From positions 1 to 5,649 of the forward strand of contig JASIGS010000103.1 in NCBI GenBank assembly GCA_030052355.1: a stretch of 5,649 bases of DNA, written 5' to 3'. Under the pieces are notes generated by a model. That model had not been told where the DNA came from. It ran no database searches and saw nothing but the letters and a program-made list of their open reading frames with translations. This DNA comes from Streptosporangiaceae bacterium (GTDB lineage Bacteria > Actinomycetota > Actinomycetes > Streptosporangiales > Streptosporangiaceae). Positions 5,641-5,649 of the stretch are shown in pieces. The translations under genes were made by a program, and so were the position numbers. Each line of letters opens with the position of its first letter. Position 1 is the first letter of the stretch.

Positions 5641-5649
5641 GATCGGAGC

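Overview
The window is a dense, very GC-rich stretch with strong G/C preference at third codon positions, GTG/TTG starts, PIN/Phd toxin-antitoxin genes and lipoprotein signal peptides. This points to a high-GC Actinomycetota chromosome. I cannot place it below phylum from sequence alone. About 97% is coding; no tRNA, rRNA, CRISPR array, insertion sequence or phage gene is visible.

Layout. On the plus strand, 66-944 encodes a DMT-type (EamA/NIPA-like) multi-spanning membrane transporter. Everything else lies on the minus strand, read from right to left. (1) 5628-4873 and 4876-4445 are two small proteins with an N-terminal membrane anchor and an extracytoplasmic domain. They overlap by ATGA and each has a near-perfect Shine-Dalgarno sequence. 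(2) After a 43-bp gap holding a promoter and a repeat operator come a Phd/YefM antitoxin (4401-4114) and a PIN-domain VapC-type toxin (4098-3670). (3) The toxin stop codon overlaps the TTG start of sbcD (3673-2510), the nuclease subunit of the SbcCD (Mre11-Rad50-like) DNA repair complex. (4) A secreted lipoprotein with PQQ-like beta-propeller repeats (2446-941) follows. It converges on the transporter so tightly that both stop codons lie in one CTAG.

How the genes fit together. Antitoxin, toxin and sbcD look like one transcription unit, possibly including the lipoprotein, driven by a promoter that would start transcription at the antitoxin ATG (leaderless). Three GTAC tetramers at exact 10-bp spacing, two of them inside a perfect 16-bp palindrome, cover the -35, spacer and -10, as expected for autoregulation by the antitoxin/toxin complex. 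An sbcD gene translationally coupled to a toxin gene, with no sbcC downstream, is the most unusual arrangement here. The two anchored proteins at the right end look like the distal part of an operon that begins outside the window. None of the gene families is itself new; the novelty candidates are the arrangement, the operator architecture and the repeat-built signal peptide.
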